Below, piece after piece: positions 18,471 to 27,540 of a DNA stretch of 64,000 nt (position 1 is its first letter; each line of letters begins with the position of its first letter). The notes beneath the pieces were generated by a model that saw only the letters and a list, made by a program, of their open reading frames with translations, searched no databases and was not told the origin of the DNA. The stretch covers positions 1,146,001 to 1,210,000 of the forward strand of contig NZ_CP015882.1 in assembly GCF_000697965.2 (NCBI RefSeq), read 5' to 3'. The translations under genes and the position numbers were made by a program. This stretch comes from Ensifer adhaerens (GTDB lineage Bacteria; Pseudomonadota; Alphaproteobacteria; Rhizobiales; Rhizobiaceae).

Positions 18471-18484
18471 TTGTCGAAACGCAA
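18471..18484 (-). promoter_or_regulatory. NnrR-like box upstream of the RIC gene
   Basis: Read on the minus strand this is TTGCGTTTCGACAA, one base away from TTGCG-N4-CACAA, a form reported for NnrR sites. It is centred about 116 bp before the TTG start and 54 bp before the alternative ATG at 18424. NO-dependent induction of the RIC gene would fit its function. A TTG-N8-CAA pattern can arise by chance, so confidence is moderate. Confidence 0.45.
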
Positions 18485-18528
18485 CTTTATTCCGGAAGGA
18501 TCGCAATCGTTGAAGATCTGAATGACCG

Positions 18529-18858
18529 TTAAGAGCCCTTGCCGCTGGTGCCGTGGCGACGGCGCCAGTTCGCCAGGCGCTCGCGATCGAACGTGAAGAC
18601 TTCATCGATCACCGTACCATCGGAAGATACGGTTGCATTCCAGAGACGCCCGCCGCACCGAAGCGTCAACCGGAATGTGCCCAGGTGCTCCCCTTGACCG
18701 ATCTCAACCTGGCTCTTGACTTCTCCCCGGCCGAGGCGATTTCTAAGCTCAGTCGGGGGCAGACGCAGCGCCGACGACATGGTCGCCGCCGGCACGGAGA
18801 AATCGCCACTGGCGTCGCGCTCGACGCGCAAAACTCGTCGGTTTGTCAGTGTCAGCAT
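18529..18858 (-). CDS. Small protein of unknown function next to the RIC gene
   Basis: A 109-residue protein I do not recognise with confidence. It begins MLTLTNRRVLRVERDASGDFSV and has the hydrophilic middle LPPTELRNRLGRGEVKSQVEIGQGEHLG, then a beta-rich FRLTLRCGGRLWNATVSSDG ending in an arginine-rich tail. There is no signal peptide or membrane segment. It overlaps the 3' end of the preceding small gene by 7 bp and lies 167 bp before the RIC start. The tight overlap and the shared NnrR-like box upstream suggest a nitrogen-oxide-responsive operon. The name DUF6522 comes to mind but is unverified. Confidence 0.65.
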   Translation of the reverse strand: MLTLTNRRVLRVERDASGDFSVPAATMSSALRLPPTELRNRLGRGEVKSQVEIGQGEHLGTFRLTLRCGGRLWNATVSSDGTVIDEVFTFDRERLANWRRRHGTSGKGS

Positions 18859-19061
18859 AGAGCTTTTCTTTTGGATGATGTGTCGTCCCTCGCGCGCGGA
18901 TGAGGCCGCGTCAGACGGACCCGTGATGCCTCAAGGCGAACGCTAAGAAGATCGAGCAAAAAGCCGTCGTCAATGCCAGCAGCCGGGATGCTGGCAAACA
19001 GTTCAGCAACCTCAATCGTGCAATCGCATAACGTTGGATCCCTCTGTTCCATCTCGACCAT
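18852..19061 (-). CDS. Very small protein of unknown function, first gene behind a perfect NnrR-like box
   Basis: A 69-residue open frame. The acidic N-terminal half (MVEMEQRDPTLCDCTIEVAE) has a closely spaced cysteine pair, CDC; the C-terminal half is basic. GGAGGG lies 8 bp before the ATG, which is strong support for translation. The frame overlaps the next gene by 7 bp. A perfect TTGCG-N4-CGCAA site sits 73 bp upstream at the right distance for activation. No known domain is visible, and a short frame like this could still be spurious. Confidence 0.5.
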   Translation of the reverse strand: MVEMEQRDPTLCDCTIEVAELFASIPAAGIDDGFLLDLLSVRLEASRVRLTRPHPRARDDTSSKRKALC

Positions 19062-19134
19062 GATTTGAGCCCTCCAATGTGCTCGATCCGCGAAACCCGG
19101 CTGCTCCTTGCTAGATGTTTGGCGTCAGGCCTCG

Positions 19135-19148
19135 TTGCGCTAACGCAA
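19135..19148 (-). promoter_or_regulatory. Perfect palindromic NnrR/DNR-type box
   Basis: TTGCGCTAACGCAA is a perfect TTGCG-N4-CGCAA palindrome. Its centre is 80 bp before the 69-residue gene on the minus strand, so transcription would start near 19100 and leave a leader of about 40 bases. The site belongs to the CRP/FNR superfamily pattern used by NO-sensing regulators. The 19149-19316 region beyond it holds no visible gene. Confidence 0.6.
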
Positions 19149-19316
19149 GCTTTCGACGCGGTCGTTAAATTCCTCGCCATCATCGATATCCCGGTATCGC
19201 ATCGGATCAAGCACGTCGGCTACTGACTACTCGACTTAAGTATTCTGCCGCAAAGCCGATACCGATGCCGGCTCCGCGCGGAGCTTGCTTGGTCTCTTGG
19301 AATGGCGATCCGTCGT

Positions 19317-20633
19317 CTAAAAGCGCATAGACTTGAAACCTGCTCTGATCTCCTCGACGAAGATTTCGGGCTCCTCCCAGGCGGCGAAGTGCCCACCCTT
19401 TAAGGCGCGGTTGTAGTAGACGAGCTTTGGATAAGCCTTTGACAGCCATTGTCTCGGTGGCCGATAGACCTCGCCCGGAAAGACGGTGACGGCCACAGGA
19501 ACCTTGGCTGGCGTGAGCTTCGCGCCTGCCTTGACGTTCTCCCAATAGATACGTCCGCTTGAGGGCCCTGAGTTGGTCAGCCAATACAAGGTGATATTGT
19601 CGAGGATGGCGTCCTTGCCGAGCGCCTGTTCCGCATCGCCACGCGTGAACACCCAGTCGGCGATCTTGTCCAAGAGCCAGGCTGCAAGCCCCACCGGTGA
19701 ATCGGCAAGGCCGTAGCCGATCGTTTCCGGGCGCGTACTGAGGATCGAGGCGTAGCCGAAACCATTGTTCAGGAAGTCGCGAGCCTCGTCGAAAACCTTC
19801 TTTTCATCGGCAGACATGGTCTCGGGAGCTGGCCCGCCGTTCTTCAACGCCTTGGCAGCGTCCGCTGGAAGCGTCGTCGAACGCTCCACCCTGTTGACGT
19901 GGATGCCAAGCAGTCCGGCTGGCGCCTGACGCGCCAGGGCATCGCTGATGATCGCGCCCCAATCACCGCCTTGCGAGACATAGCTGTTATAGCCGAGCCG
20001 CTTCATGAGGGCGTCCCAGGCACGTGCGATCCGTTGCGCCTCCCAACCGGTCGTGTCTGGTTTTTGCGAAAAGCCGAAGCCTGGGATTGAAGGGATGACG
20101 AGATGGAAGGCGTCTTCGGCCTTACCGCCATGTGCAGTCGGATCCGTCAACGGATCAATGACGTCAAGCAGTTCAAAGATCGAACCCGGCCACCCGTGGG
20201 TCATAATCAGCGGAAGAGCGTTCTCATGGCGGGAGCGTACGTGGATGAAATGGATGTCGAGCCCGTCGATCTTCGTCAGGAATTGGGGAAACGCGTTCAA
20301 CTTGCGCTCTGCCCGGCGCCAATCATAGGAGGACTGCCAATACTGCGCGAGTTCACGAAGCTTTCGCTGCTGGACGCCCTGGGACCGATCCGCGACGGTC
20401 GCGCTGTCCGGCCAACGGGTTGCGACCAGGCGCCGTCTGAGGTCAATGAGGGCATTTTCAGGAATGTCGGCCTTGAATGGATGGATGGCATCGCCCGTCG
20501 CCGTCGCGTTCACGATGTCGGCTGCGATGCCGGTTCTGGGCAGCACCGCGGCGGCTACACCGATCGCAGCGCCCCGAAACAGAAACGAGCGTCGCGTGAG
20601 CGGCCCGTCACCAGCCTTGTTTTCCAGGTTCAT
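19317..20633 (-). CDS. Exported epoxide hydrolase-family alpha/beta hydrolase (EHN domain)
   Basis: A 438-residue protein with a twin-arginine-like leader (TRRSFLFRGAAIGVAAAVLP). It continues with an epoxide-hydrolase N-terminal domain (DIPENALIDLRRRLVATRWPD) and an alpha/beta-hydrolase core. Visible motifs are HGWPGS (oxyanion hole, about residue 150), SQGGDWG with the nucleophilic aspartate (about 225) and GGHFAAWEEP with the catalytic histidine near the end. It resembles the juvenile-hormone-type epoxide hydrolases of bacteria, whose natural substrates are mostly unknown. I start it at 20633 because AGGAG lies 10 bp upstream. It lies downstream of a VOC protein on the same strand. Confidence 0.87.
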   Translation of the reverse strand: MNLENKAGDGPLTRRSFLFRGAAIGVAAAVLPRTGIAADIVNATATGDAIHPFKADIPENALIDLRRRLVATRWPDSATVADRSQGVQQRKLRELAQYWQSSYDWRRAERKLNAFPQFLTKIDGLDIHFIHVRSRHENALPLIMTHGWPGSIFELLDVIDPLTDPTAHGGKAEDAFHLVIPSIPGFGFSQKPDTTGWEAQRIARAWDALMKRLGYNSYVSQGGDWGAIISDALARQAPAGLLGIHVNRVERSTTLPADAAKALKNGGPAPETMSADEKKVFDEARDFLNNGFGYASILSTRPETIGYGLADSPVGLAAWLLDKIADWVFTRGDAEQALGKDAILDNITLYWLTNSGPSSGRIYWENVKAGAKLTPAKVPVAVTVFPGEVYRPPRQWLSKAYPKLVYYNRALKGGHFAAWEEPEIFVEEIRAGFKSMRF

Positions 20634-20767
20634 TTCAAAAAACTCCTGTCCGCTAATCAAGAAGGCGCATTGGAGAGATCCGCGCAGAGCTCTTGTTCAA
20701 AAGATGCGCGGAAACAGGTCGAGCGGGGGGCTCGCCCCGCGCGACGGCCCCCGCACTCCATTGATCA

Positions 20768-21208
20768 TCAAACCTCGTCGGGGCCTTTGCGGTAGACGAG
20801 AAACTTGTTGCCTTCGGGATCTCGGAAATAGGCACAATAGGGGTCACCGCCGTCCGGGCCTCTCGGGCCGGGAGCACCCTCGTCGGAACCTCCTGCTTCC
20901 AATGCGGTGGCATGAGCCTGATCGACCTGGGCTCGAGAGCGCGCTTCAAAGGCGACCATGGTGCCATTGCCGGCAACCGCTGTCTCTCCGTTAAAGGGCT
21001 TCGTCACACCAAATTCGAGGGTACGGTGGCCGTAATAGACAGCGCGTCCGGGCTGGACGAGCACGCGGCTGATGCCGAAGACGGCAAGGAGCTTGTCATA
21101 ATAAGCCGCTGCGGCATCGAGGTCGTTCGTGCCGACGGTAGAGTGGCCGGCGAGCGCTCTTGTCTTTTCCGCGATCTCCTTGTGCGGGGAGGCCGTGATG
21201 TCGTTCAT
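20768..21208 (-). CDS. VOC (glyoxalase/bleomycin-resistance) family protein
   Basis: A 146-residue protein with one glyoxalase-like fold: HSTVGTNDLDAAAAYYDKLL at the start, FEARSRAQVDQAHATALEAGG in the middle and YCAYFRDPEGNKFLVYRKGP at the end. Metal ligands are probably the first histidine and a late acidic residue. The function cannot be read from the fold; members include thiol transferases, isomerases and resistance proteins. The start at 21208 has GAGGA 5 bp upstream. It is divergent from the alpha/beta hydrolase at 21498, and the 289-bp gap between them shows no further gene. Confidence 0.85.
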   Translation of the reverse strand: MNDITASPHKEIAEKTRALAGHSTVGTNDLDAAAAYYDKLLAVFGISRVLVQPGRAVYYGHRTLEFGVTKPFNGETAVAGNGTMVAFEARSRAQVDQAHATALEAGGSDEGAPGPRGPDGGDPYCAYFRDPEGNKFLVYRKGPDEV

Positions 21209-21497
21209 TTTCCTCAGTCCTTTCGTCGCGAGTGACGGTCTCGTCTCGCTGCTTCGTTCGGGATCGTCGCTAAACCCGCCGATACATGAATGACGGGAAT
21301 CTACGGATCGCACCTGCTGCCCGGTACTGAGCAAATCTGAGAGCCATCCTCTCGCTTGAATGCACTGGCGTCCACTCGAGAGCGAATTTGCCCGAGTTCA
21401 AGAGGGTGCCTCTCAAAAACTGCATCTGCCGACGGACTGCTCGATGCCCGATGCTCTGGTCACACTCACCATTCAGAGACCGGAAGGACTTAAAGAC

Positions 21498-22448
21498 ATG
21501 GCATCGCTCAAGACCGTCGTCGCAACAGCTTCTGCGATCATGGCATCGACCGCACCAGGACACGCGGGCCCAATCGGCTCCGCAACGGCCCTGAAAATCG
21601 ACTTCATTACGATCGACGAGAACATAACGCTCCGACGAATGGTTTCCCGTCAGGGCAATCCGAACGGCACGGTTCTCTTCCTGCACGGCTTTCCCGAGAC
21701 GCTGGGCGTCTGGACGAAGATCACGGAAACTATGGGCGCACAGTACGAAGTGCATGCGTTCGATTGGCCTGGCTATGGCCAGTCGTCGCGTCCTTCCCCG
21801 GAGCGGTTCTCCTATTCACCAAGAGACTACGCCAAGGTTCTCAAAGCCTATATCGACAGATCGGGCATCGACCGATCGAATTTGGTGATCTACGCCTCGG
21901 ACATCGGCAGCCTTCCCGCTCTGCTTCTTGCGCTGGAAGAACCGGCGGTCGCGAAGAAGATCATCGTCGGCGACTTTGCGCCGTTCAACCGGCCGCATTG
22001 GATGTACGAGAGCCTTCAAAATCTGAAGGCCGAACCGACGGCAACACCAACGCGCGCCTATATGAACAAGACAAGCGACGAGATCTTGGAGAACGTACAT
22101 CGGCGCGGCCTTGCACCGGAAAACCAGTTCGACTTGCCGTCCGAGGTGCTATCGGACATGAAGGAATCCTGGATGCGCGACGGTGTGACGACAGCCGACG
22201 CCTTCGCATTCTATTACGCCCACTTCACGCGGGATGAAGATTATCTTGAGGCCAATCTGTCTAGGCTCAAGACCCCGATCAAGGTGATCTGGGGCGAAAA
22301 GGACATCTACATCAAACCGGAGATGGGCAAGGAGTTCGCCAATCGAACCGGTTCGAAATTCGCCGTTCTAAAGGGTATTGGCCACTTCCCCCACCTTCAG
22401 GATCCGGCACGAACAGTCGACGAAGTTCGCCGAGCCTTCGCCGACTAG
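21498..22448 (+). CDS. Alpha/beta hydrolase, haloalkane dehalogenase/epoxide hydrolase type, probably exported
   Basis: A 316-residue protein. Residues 1-23 look like a signal peptide (VVATASAIMASTAPGHA). The core has FLHGFPET (about residue 60), YASDIGS with an aspartate nucleophile (about 136), and GHFPHLQDP with the catalytic histidine near residue 300. An aspartate nucleophile points to the dehalogenase/epoxide hydrolase branch. AAGGA lies 9 bp before the chosen ATG. Its stop codon overlaps that of the convergent LysR gene within a short palindrome (22447-22461). Confidence 0.83.
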   Translation: MASLKTVVATASAIMASTAPGHAGPIGSATALKIDFITIDENITLRRMVSRQGNPNGTVLFLHGFPETLGVWTKITETMGAQYEVHAFDWPGYGQSSRPSPERFSYSPRDYAKVLKAYIDRSGIDRSNLVIYASDIGSLPALLLALEEPAVAKKIIVGDFAPFNRPHWMYESLQNLKAEPTATPTRAYMNKTSDEILENVHRRGLAPENQFDLPSEVLSDMKESWMRDGVTTADAFAFYYAHFTRDEDYLEANLSRLKTPIKVIWGEKDIYIKPEMGKEFANRTGSKFAVLKGIGHFPHLQDPARTVDEVRRAFAD

Positions 22449-23353
22449 GCCTTTAAGGCCTCACTCCGCCCGAAGACAGTGCGAAGGCGAGGCAGGGCCC
22501 AGTCAATGAAGGAGCGCACCTTCAACGTGAGCATGCCCTGACCGGAATAGACGATGTGGATCGGTCTCGACGTGCCGTCGAAACCCTCCAGAACCGGCAC
22601 GAGGGCGCCTGACGCCAACTCGTCCGGGATCTGGTAATCGAACAAGCGGGCGATGCCGGCTCCGCCGACCGCCGCGGCCACGCAATTGGCCGCGGTATTC
22701 ACCTCAAGACGATTGCGGGGAACGGCCTCCATCGGGCGGCCGTCGACATCGAACGTCCAGAAGAACGTCCGCTTGTTGAAGAGTATTCCGTCATGGCCTT
22801 CGAGATCGCCCGGATGCGTCGGCACACCCCGGCGCTCAAGATATGCCGGGCTGGCGCAGGTCAGCAGGCGAAACTCTCCAGCCTTGACCGCATAGAGCGA
22901 ACTGTCCGCGAGGTCGCCGAGACGAATGGCGATATCGACCTGCTCTTCGACAAGATGGACCGTTCTGTCGAGCGAAAGGAGGTTCAACGATACCTCCGGG
23001 TGTGTCTCCATATAACCAAGGGCGATCGGCATGATGTAGCGGGCGCCGAACTCGACCGGCATGGTGATCGTCAGCGTGCCGCGCGGTGTCTGGTATTCGC
23101 CCGAGGCTCGCCGCTCCGCCTCCTCCAGATCGCCCATGATCTTTCGGGCCGCCTCGACATATTCCCGGCCCGCATCGGTGAGTTGAAGGTTGCGGCTGGT
23201 GCGCACGATGAGGCTCGCCCCCAGGTACCGTTCGAGTTCGGCAACCTTGCGACTGACACTTGGCAGCGGAGCATTCAATTTCCTGCTTCCTGCGGAGATG
23301 CTGCCGGCATCAACGACTGCGAGCAGCATTTTCATTGCTTCGAGGCGATCCAT
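22445..23353 (-). CDS. LysR-family transcriptional regulator
   Basis: A 302-residue LysR protein. The N-terminal helix-turn-helix runs from MDRLEAMKMLLAVVDAGSIS to about residue 60 (APLPSVSRKVAELERYLGASLIV in parts), followed by the co-inducer-binding domain. The sequence FDVDGRPMEAVPRNRLEVNTA is typical of the CrgA/YhjC-like subgroup. The ATG at 23353 follows GGGGG. It converges on the alpha/beta hydrolase gene and lies downstream of another LysR gene. Its targets are not evident. Confidence 0.88.
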   Translation of the reverse strand: MDRLEAMKMLLAVVDAGSISAGSRKLNAPLPSVSRKVAELERYLGASLIVRTSRNLQLTDAGREYVEAARKIMGDLEEAERRASGEYQTPRGTLTITMPVEFGARYIMPIALGYMETHPEVSLNLLSLDRTVHLVEEQVDIAIRLGDLADSSLYAVKAGEFRLLTCASPAYLERRGVPTHPGDLEGHDGILFNKRTFFWTFDVDGRPMEAVPRNRLEVNTAANCVAAAVGGAGIARLFDYQIPDELASGALVPVLEGFDGTSRPIHIVYSGQGMLTLKVRSFIDWALPRLRTVFGRSEALKA

Positions 23354-23434
23354 GATACCCCCGCCAACGTGACCGCTGATTGTTTCGCGCCGTGACGCCC
23401 CTTTCGCCCTGCCAAAAGACAAGACACTCATGCG

Positions 23435-24352
23435 TCACTTCACTTGCAATTGTTCCGAAAACCGACCGGAAAGTGCGCGCTGCCCTTGCTTCACGATCGT
23501 CTCGAGGAAATCGCCAACAACACGAATACGTTTGGTGTCGCGAACCCCTTCATGAACGACAAGCCAAATGGCTTCCTCCTGCCTGCAAAGGTCGGGTTTG
23601 ACCCGGACAAGCTCGTCCTCCGTGTCGGCAAGGATACACGGCAATACGCCGAGGCCGTTGCCCGCCTTCATCGCGAGCACCTGCGCCTGCATCGTATCGA
23701 CCGTCAGGTTGGCGATGCCGCTTTTGACCCACGAGCGCAGGGTCTTGGGCACGACAAGGAACGACAGGGGATCGCCCCAGGTAATCAGCCTATGGCCGGT
23801 GATCGGCAGTTTATTTTCCCGGACGGGGTGGCTCTCAAGATAGGCTTTCGAAGCGTAGAGACCGAACGCAATCGTTCCGATCCGACGCACCACATAGTTG
23901 CCCTGTTCAGGGCGGCAGAGCCGAAGGCCGATATCCGTCTCTCGCTGTGGAATCTGGGCGAAGGACGTGGCGTTGACCGAAACGCCCAACGAAAGATCGG
24001 GATAGGCTTCCTGCAAAGCAGGCAGGTTTGGCATCAGCAGGTGATGTGCGAGCGTGTCGACGGTGATAATCCTAACCGCCCCCGAGACGCGACCGTCCTG
24101 GCCGCAAAAGCTGCCTTCCAGTTCGCGCATGGCGGTTTCAATCGCCGTTGCTTTCTCGACCATCGCCCGCCCTGCGTCAGTGAGCTCGTAGCCGTCCGGC
24201 CGGCGCTCGAACAGGCGCGTCTTCAGTGCGTATTCCAGGGTCTCTATCCGTCGCGCCACCGTCGAAGCGCTCGCTTTCACTTCACGCGCAGCGCCGGTGA
24301 GGCCGCCCTGGCGTGTCACTGCAAGGAAGTAGCGGACATCGTTCCAGTTCAT
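23435..24352 (-). CDS. LysR-family transcriptional regulator, divergent from a DMT exporter
   Basis: A 305-residue LysR protein of the subgroup that starts MNWNDVRYFLAVTRQGGLTGAA (quoted start MNWNDVRYFLAV). The winged helix covers residues 1-60 and the effector domain residues 90-290. It is divergent from the DMT transporter gene at 24493 across a 140-bp gap. LysR genes commonly control the divergent neighbour, so this protein is the likely regulator of the exporter. That link is inferred from arrangement only. Confidence 0.88.
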   Translation of the reverse strand: MNWNDVRYFLAVTRQGGLTGAAREVKASASTVARRIETLEYALKTRLFERRPDGYELTDAGRAMVEKATAIETAMRELEGSFCGQDGRVSGAVRIITVDTLAHHLLMPNLPALQEAYPDLSLGVSVNATSFAQIPQRETDIGLRLCRPEQGNYVVRRIGTIAFGLYASKAYLESHPVRENKLPITGHRLITWGDPLSFLVVPKTLRSWVKSGIANLTVDTMQAQVLAMKAGNGLGVLPCILADTEDELVRVKPDLCRQEEAIWLVVHEGVRDTKRIRVVGDFLETIVKQGQRALSGRFSEQLQVK

Positions 24353-24492
24353 GTTTCTGTTTTTCGAAAACCCTCTTGCGAACTTATGCGTCGAAGCGCG
24401 CGAAGGGAAGGATTATCCCTTTAAGGATCGTGGAAACGGAGCTTGGCAACGAAAAATCGGCAAAGCTCGATCAAAACTCTGAGGCTATGCTC

Positions 24493-25467
24493 ATGATGAA
24501 CAGGCAGTTTTCGGTCGGCGTGTTTGCCGCGCTCTTTGCAGCCTTTGCCTTCTCCCTCAATTTCGTCGTGCCGTTCATAATCGGCGACTTCTCCACGTTC
24601 GACTTTGCTCTTATCCGGCATGTGGTCTCGGCGACGGTTGGGGTCTTCATTCTGTTTTCAGAACGCGAGACGGCATTGCGCCACCTGACGTTCCAAAACG
24701 CCATGGCTGCCACGGGATTGGCCTTCATCGGCTATGTCGGCTACTTCCTGACGGTAACGGGAGCGGCAATCTACGCCGGCCCGGTCATTGCGCCTGCCTT
24801 CCTTGGCCTGGTTCCGATTGTGCTTGCCGTCATTGGAAACCGGGGTCAGGCGTCACTGCCATGGCGCTTCTTGATGACACCGCTTGCACTGGTCGCGATC
24901 GGTCTCGTGCTGGTCAACGGCACGGCGTTCACCGCAGATAGTCTCGGTTCCGTTCGCTCGCTCTGGATTGGTATTCCGCTTGCTCTGGCCGCGGTCGGTC
25001 TATGGGTATGGTTCGCGATCGCCAATCAGGCAGCGCTCGCAATCCGCCCGGCGATGCCTTCGGGCATATGGTCCGCATTGATCCTGATCGGCGGTGGTCT
25101 CCAGATGCTGGTTTTCTACCCGGTCGGTGCGGCGATGGACCTTTTCCAGCTTCCGAAGCTCGGTTTCGGTTGGGAAGCCGCCGACTCCCTCTATCTATGG
25201 GGAACGTCGCTGGCACTGATGGCGACCGTGTGCGGGGTATGGGCTTGGAATGTCGCGTCGAGGACGCTTCCTGTTGCGCTCGCGGCACAGCTGATCGTGT
25301 CGGAAACGGCCTTCGGCGTAATTGGCGGACTTGTTGTCCATGCACGTTGGCCGACGATGATGGAGGCAGCCGGCGTCGCGGTGCTCATCGCTGGTGTCGT
25401 TCTTGCCATTCGCGTGTTCTACGGTCAGCAGGCCCAAATGAACGAGGCCATCGCGCAGCCATCCTGA
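24493..25467 (+). CDS. DMT-superfamily (EamA-like) transporter
   Basis: A 324-residue protein with about ten membrane segments in two repeats of five, the EamA/RhaT architecture. The first repeat starts with FSVGVFAALFAAFAFSLNFVVP, and the last helix ends in VLIAGVVLAIRVFYG. Such proteins export amino acids, sugars or metabolites; the substrate cannot be told. I choose the ATG at 24493 because GAGG lies 8 bp upstream; ATGs at 24487 and 24496 are also in frame. It is divergent from a LysR gene that may control it. Confidence 0.82.
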   Translation: MMNRQFSVGVFAALFAAFAFSLNFVVPFIIGDFSTFDFALIRHVVSATVGVFILFSERETALRHLTFQNAMAATGLAFIGYVGYFLTVTGAAIYAGPVIAPAFLGLVPIVLAVIGNRGQASLPWRFLMTPLALVAIGLVLVNGTAFTADSLGSVRSLWIGIPLALAAVGLWVWFAIANQAALAIRPAMPSGIWSALILIGGGLQMLVFYPVGAAMDLFQLPKLGFGWEAADSLYLWGTSLALMATVCGVWAWNVASRTLPVALAAQLIVSETAFGVIGGLVVHARWPTMMEAAGVAVLIAGVVLAIRVFYGQQAQMNEAIAQPS

Positions 25468-25550
25468 CGCTCGCGCGATGGGCTACCCCCCTGGTCATGG
25501 AGACCTCGGTCGGCCGCTTTTCTTTGATGCGCGTCCTCGCGCAAAACCGA

Positions 25551-25994
25551 TCAACCGGCCGCCGTATCTAACCAGATCGTTACAGGACCGTCATTGGCCA
25601 GTTCCACCCGCATGTCCGCGCCGAAGACGCCATTCGCAACAGCAACGCCAAGGGTCGAGACTTGTGCAGAGAAATGCTCATAGAGGCGTTTACCCTCCTG
25701 CGGCGGCGCGGCAGTAGAAAAGCCCGGCCGGTTGCCTTTCGTCTCTGCGGCCAGGGTAAACTGGCTGACGACGAGCGCTGAGCCGCCCACGTCGACCAGG
25801 GAACGGTTCATGCGATCCTGATCGTCCCTGAAGATGCGCAGGTTGACGATCTTGCGCGCCAGCCATTCGCTTTCCTTCTCGGTGTCGCCCTTCATCGCAC
25901 ACACGAGCACCAACAGGCCGCTGGCGATTTCTCCCGTGACCGCGCCGTCTACCGTGACACGCGCAGATGAAACGCGCTGGACAAGTGCTCTCAT
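25551..25994 (-). CDS. dtd: D-aminoacyl-tRNA deacylase
   Basis: A 147-residue protein with the full DTD family pattern: [17 protein letters not shown] at the start, [17 protein letters not shown] (about residues 78-94) and [11 protein letters not shown] near the C-terminus. The SQxTL and GPVT motifs line the active site and give chiral proofreading. It hydrolyses D-aminoacyl esters and glycine from mis-charged tRNA in the cytosol. A longer frame to 26279 runs into non-conserved sequence and is rejected. The gene is convergent with the DMT transporter. Confidence 0.95.
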   Translation of the reverse strand: MRALVQRVSSARVTVDGAVTGEIASGLLVLVCAMKGDTEKESEWLARKIVNLRIFRDDQDRMNRSLVDVGGSALVVSQFTLAAETKGNRPGFSTAAPPQEGKRLYEHFSAQVSTLGVAVANGVFGADMRVELANDGPVTIWLDTAAG

Positions 25995-26415
25995 GGCAAG
26001 GAATCTCCCTATGGCTTGCCGGCGTTTATCCACTCCGAGGCGATCGCAATCAAGCTCTATGCGACCCGACAGCAACCGTCTGGACGACGTCGTCAGACCT
26101 GGTCGAACGATGGGCAGACCTGGCCGGCGCTCGCTACCGTGCCTGAAGGGGGTAGCATTTTCACGCGGTGGAATGGCCGTGGACGACGGCGAGCTACCGC
26201 GTTTGATCGCGACCGTGTTGGGCTTGTCGGATCGTACGCAATGTTGAGGCAATCCGGGCGCTGTGATCTCGCCAATCAATGGAAGATTGGCGAAGGTCGG
26301 CGCATGAAGCCGCGCACTTCAAACAGGGAGCGAAACGGCCTTGAGCATTTGTGACAGCGACACGACGCAAAACGGCACTCCGCGCGCAGAAAGAGAAACC
26401 AAGCGAGGAAATGGA
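25995..26415. other. Intergenic region between dtd and the broken deacetylase
   Basis: Several short frames cross this 421-bp stretch on both strands, but none has a ribosome-binding site or protein-like composition. No hairpin with a T-run is visible. It must contain the dtd promoter and any promoter of the deacetylase. Confidence 0.4.
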
Positions 26416-27401
26416 ATGCGCACGAGGCTGGTGATGGCGGGTCTCGTGCTGCTGCTGACGCCGGCAGATCCGGCCCGGTCGCAGGCGATCGAACCCGTTT
26501 GCCCTTCTCCGCACGACAGAACGGTTGCCATCACGTTCGACGATCTCCCTTATGCCCGCGCAGGCGATGCGGGAGGGCAGGAACTCGCTGCGGTCGCGAG
26601 GGCCACGAACGAAGCCATCCTGGCCGGTCTCGCCGTTCGTAACGTTCCCGCTATCGGGTTTGTCGTCGATCGGCGTGTGCAGGCGCTGGGTGAGATCGGT
26701 CAGGCACTGTTGCAGCCGTGGAACACTGGCCAATTCGAGCTTGGCAATCACAGTGCGAACCACCCCGATAGCAATACCTTGGACGTCGATGCGTTTCGTC
26801 GCGAAGTGATTGACGGAGAGGCGACCATTCGGCCGATGGTGGAAAAGGCCGGCCGAACCCTTCGGTTCTTCCGGTTTCCCTACAATCACCTCGGAGACAC
26901 GGATCAACGTCGCGAGGCGTTCGAACGGGTACTTGGCGAACGCGGTTATCATCTCGCGGCATCCACCATCGATACGTCGGATTATGTGTTTGATGCTGCT
27001 ATGAACGGGCATTGGCGCGATCCGATACGGCGATGGCCCGCAGGATCGAAGACGCTTACATAGACTATAGCCGCGTCGAGATTGCGTATTATGCGGATCT
27101 GAACCGCAAGGTCCTCGGGTGCGAACCGCCCGGCATTCTCCTGCTTCATGCCAATCGCATCAATGCGGCCACCATCGATCGAATACTCGGGCTTTTCAGA
27201 AGTACGGGCTACCGCTTCGTCTCCCTGGAGGAGACGCAAGCCCCCCCGGCGTACAGGCAGCCGCCTCGATTTGCCACCAAGTTCGGACCAATGTGGGGGT
27301 ATCGCTGGGCAAGGGAGCGGGACCTCAAGGTGGATGGAAGCAAGGAGGAAGAGCCTCCGGCATGGGTGACCCAATACACCGGTCCCGACGCGCCGCTCTG
27401 A
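26416..27401 (+). pseudogene. Polysaccharide deacetylase, frameshifted
   Basis: A NodB-type deacetylase split by a frameshift. The first part begins at the ATG at 26416 (GAGGAA upstream) with a signal peptide and shows the metal-site motifs TFDDLPY (about residue 37) and NHSANHP (about 114), and RFFRFPYNH (about 155). Around 27010-27025, after DYVFDAAMN, the frame changes by -1; the natural continuation ARRIEDAYIDYSRVEIAYY, with LLLHANRINAATIDRIL and the rest, lies in the other frame and ends at 27401. The first frame runs on to a stop at 27063. A single-base loss explains it. The C-terminal catalytic histidine (LLHAN) lies after the break, so the product would be inactive unless this is a sequence error. 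Confidence 0.75.
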
Positions 27402-27540
27402 TCCGCATCCGTGGCCAAGATCGAGCTCCAGCAATCGCTTGGCCGCGACGGCATAACCCTGTGCTTCGCCGCAATGTTCTCGCAACGCGTGGCCCCAAGA
27501 CTCCTGAACAGTCGATTCGATATTTGAAGGAGTATGTCCC

